Assembly: GCA_963791455.1 (NCBI GenBank)
Contig: CAWBSM010000004.1
Span: 682,001 to 746,000, forward strand
Direction: 5' to 3'
Origin: Bog-473 sp963791455
Lineage (GTDB): Bacteria; Actinomycetota; Acidimicrobiia; Acidimicrobiales; RAAP-2
Length of the DNA stretch: 64,000 nucleotides
In this document: in pieces, positions 60,098-64,000 of the stretch
How the letters are laid out: the number at the start of each line of letters is the position of its first letter
Position numbering within the stretch: position 1 is the first letter of the stretch
Position numbers and translations under genes: made by a program
Notes under the pieces: model-generated
Database searches by the model: none
What the model was told of the DNA's origin: nothing
The model's input: only the letters and a program-made list of their open reading frames with translations

Positions 60098-60163
60098 GCG
60101 ATGTTCGCTACGTCCGCTCGGCTGCATTGGGGTCACCGCAGATGGTGACGACCCGTCGGTGAA

Positions 60164-61981
60164 TCAGTTGGTGAAGACGGGAGCTCCACTGGTACCGCTG
60201 GCGCCACCGGTCGTCGTCGTCACCTGCACGTAGTACGACTGAGCCGTGCCGCCGATGGCGGGAATGGTAGTGGTGAGCGTGGTCGACGACGAAACAGAGA
60301 CGTTCGTGGCAGGGATGTTGACTGTGGTCCCGAAACCCGACTGGGGAATGAGTTGGATTGTGGTAGCGCCGCTCACGAACCCGATCCCTGTGATGGTCAC
60401 CGCTGTGGTGCTGTTGAGGGGACCGGATGTCGGACTGATACCGGACACCACGGGATAGAGCGGCTGGAAGGTGAACTCCACTGATGCCTGTTGGGCGCTT
60501 GTCCCGCCCGGCGCCGTCGTGACGGTGACATAGTAGGTCGTGTCTGTCGACGTGATGCCGGGGGTGACGGCCGTGAGCACGGTACCGGTTGCGTTCACCG
60601 ACACCGACTGACTCGGCGCTTGGAAGGTCACGGCTGAGTTGGCGACGTCCACGAAGTTGACGGTCGAAGAGTTGCCGTGGAGGTTGCTCAGGAACCCGGT
60701 CCCGGTGATGGTGATGGAGGTGCCGCCGGCGGCGGAGCCCGACGGCGGTGTGAGTCCGCTCGGGATCGAGATGCCGCTGACCGTTGGCACCACCGGTTGG
60801 TAGGTGAACGAAGGGCCGCCGGTGCTCGAGCCGTTGGGGGTGGTGACGATGACGTAGTAACTGGTGGCCGTCGTCACGGAAGGGGTCGTCAATGAGAGCG
60901 ACGTGGCGGAGTTCACCGTCACGGGGAGCGTGAGGGTCACGCTGCTCGCGCTCGCCGTCGCGTTGTTCGACATGACGGCCGCCGTCGCACTCGTCACGGA
61001 GAGGATGTTCGTGCCGGCCGGGATCCCAACGCCTGAGATCGGTTGGCCGATGTCGGACTGCGTGAAGTTCGCCGTCGCGCTTGTGATGTTCGGCGAGCCG
61101 ATGACGGTCACACCGTCCGTGACGACGGTCCCCGCGGGCGCGATGAGGTTCTGAGATGGATTGGTTGAGACGAAGTTCACCGTCGTGGAACCGCTCACGA
61201 AGCCGGTTCCGGTCACCGTCAATGCGGTACCTCCGGTGACAGGCCCTTGGACGCTCGAGAGCGCGGTGACGGTCGGCGTCACCAGGTGGAACGTCGAGCT
61301 GTCGATCGTCATTCCGTTCCCGCAGGTCGCGCTGCAGATCGCGGAGCTGACCGCCGGTGTGTTGGCGGAGTAGTCGTCGAAGGTCACGATCGTTTGGAGA
61401 CCCGGATTGGCGGCACACACCCCCGGGGCAGTGGATGGATTCTGCGGCAGATTGCTCTGGAGGCAGGCCGAAATTGTCACTACCCGCGTCGCGGCGCTCG
61501 TCGGGTTCCACACCGTGCTGCAGTAGACGTTCACGTTGGGGTTGCCCTGGGTGGAGAAGGTGGACCCGCCATAGGTGGGGTCCCCACTCGACCCCCAGCA
61601 GTAGGACGGCGGGTTGGCGTTGAGCGTCTGGAACGACTGAGGGGGGCCTGCCGTGAACAGAAGCGGCGAGTACCGCATGCTCTGGATCGCCACCTGTGAC
61701 GCACTGGTCAGGGCGTACTGGGCCGAACGGGACTGCTGAAAGGTGAGGGTGTCAGTCAGGCTGTTCGCCGTCCACGATGCCAACCCACCCACGATCAGTC
61801 CGATCACCACGAGGAACAGAAGGGCTAGCACGAGGACAGCTCCCGCCTCGTCGCGGCCGCGCGCCTTTCGGCGCGTGGCAACGTCGTCTCCGCCCGACGG
61901 AAGGAGCCTCTCCCCCATCCGCCTTCGCACTGTTGCGCTCTTGGGTTGCATGTCCTTGTTTCGCGCTCCGTTTCGCATCAT
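60164..61981 (-). CDS. PilX-like membrane-anchored protein with TIG domains
   Basis: 605 residues. After a basic head comes DEAGAVLVLALLFLVVIGLIVGGLA (about 45-70), an N-terminal helix with the position and tone of PilX/minor-pilin assembly proteins, followed by QQSRSAQYALTSASQVAIQSMRYS. A Cys-containing domain (about 120-240) precedes three TIG/IPT units: VTALSSVQGPVTGGTALTVTG, VSGISIPSGLTPPSGSAAGG and VSGISPTSGPLNSTTAVTITG. A type IV pilus-associated adhesin or scaffold is inferred. The ATG overlaps by one base the stop of the upstream Ig-repeat gene (TGATG), so they are translated together. Confidence 0.75.
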   Translation of the reverse strand: MMRNGARNKDMQPKSATVRRRMGERLLPSGGDDVATRRKARGRDEAGAVLVLALLFLVVIGLIVGGLASWTANSLTDTLTFQQSRSAQYALTSASQVAIQSMRYSPLLFTAGPPQSFQTLNANPPSYCWGSSGDPTYGGSTFSTQGNPNVNVYCSTVWNPTSAATRVVTISACLQSNLPQNPSTAPGVCAANPGLQTIVTFDDYSANTPAVSSAICSATCGNGMTIDSSTFHLVTPTVTALSSVQGPVTGGTALTVTGTGFVSGSTTVNFVSTNPSQNLIAPAGTVVTDGVTVIGSPNITSATANFTQSDIGQPISGVGIPAGTNILSVTSATAAVMSNNATASASSVTLTLPVTVNSATSLSLTTPSVTTATSYYVIVTTPNGSSTGGPSFTYQPVVPTVSGISIPSGLTPPSGSAAGGTSITITGTGFLSNLHGNSSTVNFVDVANSAVTFQAPSQSVSVNATGTVLTAVTPGITSTDTTYYVTVTTAPGGTSAQQASVEFTFQPLYPVVSGISPTSGPLNSTTAVTITGIGFVSGATTIQLIPQSGFGTTVNIPATNVSVSSSTTLTTTIPAIGGTAQSYYVQVTTTTGGASGTSGAPVFTN

Positions 61982-64000
61982 CAGCTCGCCAGCGCGACCG
62001 TGAGCTCGGTGACCCCGCCGACTGAGGCCGTCATCGTGGCCGTCTTGCTCGAGCCGGAGGAGCGGACGAGGTTGAACTGGCCCGTCGTCGCGAACGAGCC
62101 ATTCGGGATGGTGAGGGTTCCCGACGAAGGACTGAACGACTGGTAACTACCCGAGGCGGCGACGGTCACGCTGACCGTGGTCCCGGAGTTGGTGACCGCA
62201 TTGCCGTAAGCGTCTTCCAGCTGGATGTTCGCCGTCGCCGTCCGGGCCGACTGGTTGCCGAAGCCGTTGAGGTTGCCTTCACCCGTCGACGTGCAGGAGA
62301 TACTGCCAACGGCTCCGGTGCAGGTCAGTGCCGGGATCGGCTGATTCGTGATGTTCTCCAACCCGATCCCGGCAACTGCTCCCGGGTTGACCGTGATGCC
62401 GGACTGGGACCCGGTGATCGTGCTCGTCACCGTGTCGGTGGCGGTGATCGACTGGGTGCCCGCCGTCTTGAGCGTGGCCAAGGAGGTCCCGGTGCCGTTG
62501 GTGAGCGTGGTGTTGGCCGGCAGCGTGGCCTGGGCGTCGCTGCTCGTGAAGTGGACGGTGCCGGCGTAGCCGGTGGCCACGTTGCCGTAGGCGTCGTGGG
62601 CGGTGACGTTGACGTTGTGGGACGCGCCGGCCGTGGTCGGGCTGGGATAGCCGGCCACGGTGAAGGTGCTGGCACCGGCCGGGTTGACCGTGATGCCCGT
62701 TTGGCTGCCCGTGATGGTGCTCGTCACCGTGTCGGTGGCGGTGATCGACTGGGTGCCCGCCGTCTTGAGCGTGGCCGAGAAGGTCTTGGTCCCGTTGGTG
62801 AGCGTGGTGTTGGCCGGCAAGGCGGCCTGGCCGTCGCTGCTGGTGAAGTGGACCGTGCCGCTGTAGCCGGTGGCCACGTTGCCATAGGTGTCATAGGCGG
62901 TCACGGTGACGTTGTGGGCGGTGCCGGCCGTGGTCGGGCTGGGGTAGCCGGCCACGGTGAAGGTGCTGGCACCGGCCGGGTTCACCGTGATGCCGCTCTG
63001 GACCCCGGTGATGGAGCTCGTCACCGTGTCGGTGGCGGTGATCGACTGGGTCCCCGCCGTCGCGAGGGTGGCCCCGTTGGTGAAGGTGTGGACCCCGTTG
63101 TCCGCGCCGGTGCCGCTGGTAAAGGTGTAGTTGGCCGGCAGCGTGGCCTGGGCGTCGCTGCTGGTGAAGTGGACCGTGCCCAGGTAGCCGGTGGCCACGT
63201 TGCCGTAGGCGTCATAGGCGGTGACGGTGAGGGTGTGGGCGGCGCCGGCCGTGGTCGGGCTGGTGAAGCCGGTCACGGTCAAGTGGGTCGCCGTCGACGA
63301 GAGGACCGAGATGGATTGGGACCCGGTGATGGTGCTCGTCACCGTGTCGGTCGCCGTGATCGACTGGGTCCCCACCGTCTTGAGTGTGGCCGAGAAGGTC
63401 CCGGTCCCGTTGGTGAGCGTGGCGTTGGCCGGCAAGGTGGCCTGGGCGTCACTGCTCGTGAAGTGGACCGTGCCCGCGTAGCCGGTGGCCACGTTGCCAT
63501 AGGCGTCATCGGCGGTCACGGTGAAGTTGTGGGCCCCTCCGGCCGTGGTCGGACTGGGGTAGCCGGCCACGGTGAAGGTGCTGGCACCGGCCGGGTTTAC
63601 CGTGATGCCCGACTGGGTCCCCGTGATCGTGCTCGTCACCGTGTCGGTGGCGGTGATCGACTGGGAGCCCGCCGTCTTGAGCGTGGCCGAGAAGGTGCCG
63701 GTCCCGTTGGTGAGCGTGGTGTTGGCCGGCAGCGTGGCCTGGGCGTCGCTGCTCGTGAAGTGGACCGTGCCCGCGTAGCCGGTGGCCACGTTGCCATAGG
63801 TGTCATAGGCGGTCACGGTGACGTTGTGCGACGCGCCGGCCGTGGTGGGGCTGGGGTAGCCGGTCACGGTGAAGTGGGTCGCCGAGGCGGGGTTCACCGT
63901 GAAGCTGCCCGAGGTGGCCGAGGTGAGGGGGCTGGAGCCCGCCTGGAGCGTGTAGCTGCCCGAGGTGTCCAGGACCAGGTTGTTGAAGGTGGCCAGCCCG
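61981..64000 (-). CDS. Ig-like repeat surface protein (start lies beyond the window)
   Basis: The frame is open to the right edge, so the N-terminus is not visible. Five long repeats (about 98-105 residues each) of the form ASTFTVAGYPSPTTAG, then NVTVTAYDTYGNVATGY, VHFTSSDAQATLPAN, TLTNGTGTFSATLKTAGTQSI and TATDTVTSTITGSQSGITV. The sequence is that of bacterial Ig-like/filamin-type domains. A different repeat (DTSGSYTLQAGSSPL) precedes them at the edge. A C-terminal ~150-residue part (IGLENITNQPIPALTCTG ... LTVALAS) carries two Cys. No sorting signal or C-terminal anchor is seen. It is coupled to the PilX-like gene. Confidence 0.85.
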   Translation of the reverse strand, partial: GLATFNNLVLDTSGSYTLQAGSSPLTSATSGSFTVNPASATHFTVTGYPSPTTAGASHNVTVTAYDTYGNVATGYAGTVHFTSSDAQATLPANTTLTNGTGTFSATLKTAGSQSITATDTVTSTITGTQSGITVNPAGASTFTVAGYPSPTTAGGAHNFTVTADDAYGNVATGYAGTVHFTSSDAQATLPANATLTNGTGTFSATLKTVGTQSITATDTVTSTITGSQSISVLSSTATHLTVTGFTSPTTAGAAHTLTVTAYDAYGNVATGYLGTVHFTSSDAQATLPANYTFTSGTGADNGVHTFTNGATLATAGTQSITATDTVTSSITGVQSGITVNPAGASTFTVAGYPSPTTAGTAHNVTVTAYDTYGNVATGYSGTVHFTSSDGQAALPANTTLTNGTKTFSATLKTAGTQSITATDTVTSTITGSQTGITVNPAGASTFTVAGYPSPTTAGASHNVNVTAHDAYGNVATGYAGTVHFTSSDAQATLPANTTLTNGTGTSLATLKTAGTQSITATDTVTSTITGSQSGITVNPGAVAGIGLENITNQPIPALTCTGAVGSISCTSTGEGNLNGFGNQSARTATANIQLEDAYGNAVTNSGTTVSVTVAASGSYQSFSPSSGTLTIPNGSFATTGQFNLVRSSGSSKTATMTASVGGVTELTVALAS
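62385..63897 (-). repeat. Five ~300-bp tandem coding repeats
   Basis: Units spaced 294-317 bp share long identical DNA blocks, such as CTCGTCACCGTGTCGGTGGC and AAGGTGCTGGCACCGGCCGG. One unit carries an insertion (TFTSGTGADNGVHTFTNG). The near-identity in DNA shows recent expansion or homogenisation. Confidence 0.85.

Noticed and set aside
62385..63897. Array-like repeats near the right edge
   Set aside because: These ~300-bp units are coding Ig-like domains, not a CRISPR or satellite array.

Overview
The window looks like chromosomal DNA of a high-GC actinobacterium, most probably a member of the Acidimicrobiia. This is inferred from protein types rather than from a marker gene: secreted proteins built of YWLVASDGGVFAFGDA-type repeats, alpha/beta-hydrolase plus class III cyclase proteins of the mycobacterial Rv1900c type, an SCO6745-family protein, a LysM/BTAD membrane protein, a DUF2510-like N-terminus, and many GTG starts.

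Region 1 (about 1-27.7 kb) is gene-poor, visibly lower in GC than the rest, and accessory in character. It holds a glycosyltransferase 2 with a cut-off membrane protein; small stand-alone enzymes (isochorismatase-type hydrolase, YCII, VOC, methyltransferases); a GntR regulator divergent from a SecD-like membrane protein; a G1 (eqolisin) peptidase fused to TIG and propeller-like repeats; a second propeller-like secreted protein; a GT1 glycosyltransferase; two alpha/beta-hydrolase-cyclase loci, both broken; and a secreted Cys-pair repeat protein. At 18.99, 21.9-22.0 and 27.7 kb lie three related copies of a palindromic core (CCCCAC-N8-GTGGGG), each beside a whole or partial tRNA-Val 3' end. The 21.9 and 27.7 kb copies bound a 5.8-kb segment like the att sites of an integrated element. 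Its cargo is a haloperoxidase-like hydrolase, DUF302, two small conserved proteins, a DUF998 membrane protein, a YhgE/Pip-like exporter and an HNH nuclease cut off at the tRNA junction. No integrase is visible.

Region 2 (27.7-64 kb) begins at an intact tRNA-Val(TAC) and is denser and richer in GC, like core chromosome. It holds an ABC importer (fused permease and ATPase) in a row with an inositol-phosphatase-like and an SCO6745-like gene; an OafA-type acyltransferase; a CHAP amidase; an MFS remnant; an aldehyde dehydrogenase and an aminoglycoside-phosphotransferase-like kinase; a regulator-like gene, a Thr-rich membrane protein and the LysM-BTAD protein; murF divergent from ddl (peptidoglycan precursor synthesis); an APC permease, SCP2 protein and flavin amine oxidase in one row; a UvrD-type helicase; an FtsX-type permease; a GlcD-type flavin oxidase translationally coupled to an acetolactate-synthase-like TPP enzyme; and, at the right edge, a PilX-like/TIG protein directly behind a long Ig-repeat protein that runs out of the window.

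A recurring oddity is that at least six genes (cyclase locus 1, cyclase locus 2, a methyltransferase, a small gene at 39.2 kb, a regulator at 41.1 kb and ddl) are broken by what looks like a one- or two-base frameshift, several at C/G runs. ddl is normally essential, so at least part of this is probably sequencing or assembly error. Cyclase locus 2 and the MFS gene also carry real-looking internal deletions.
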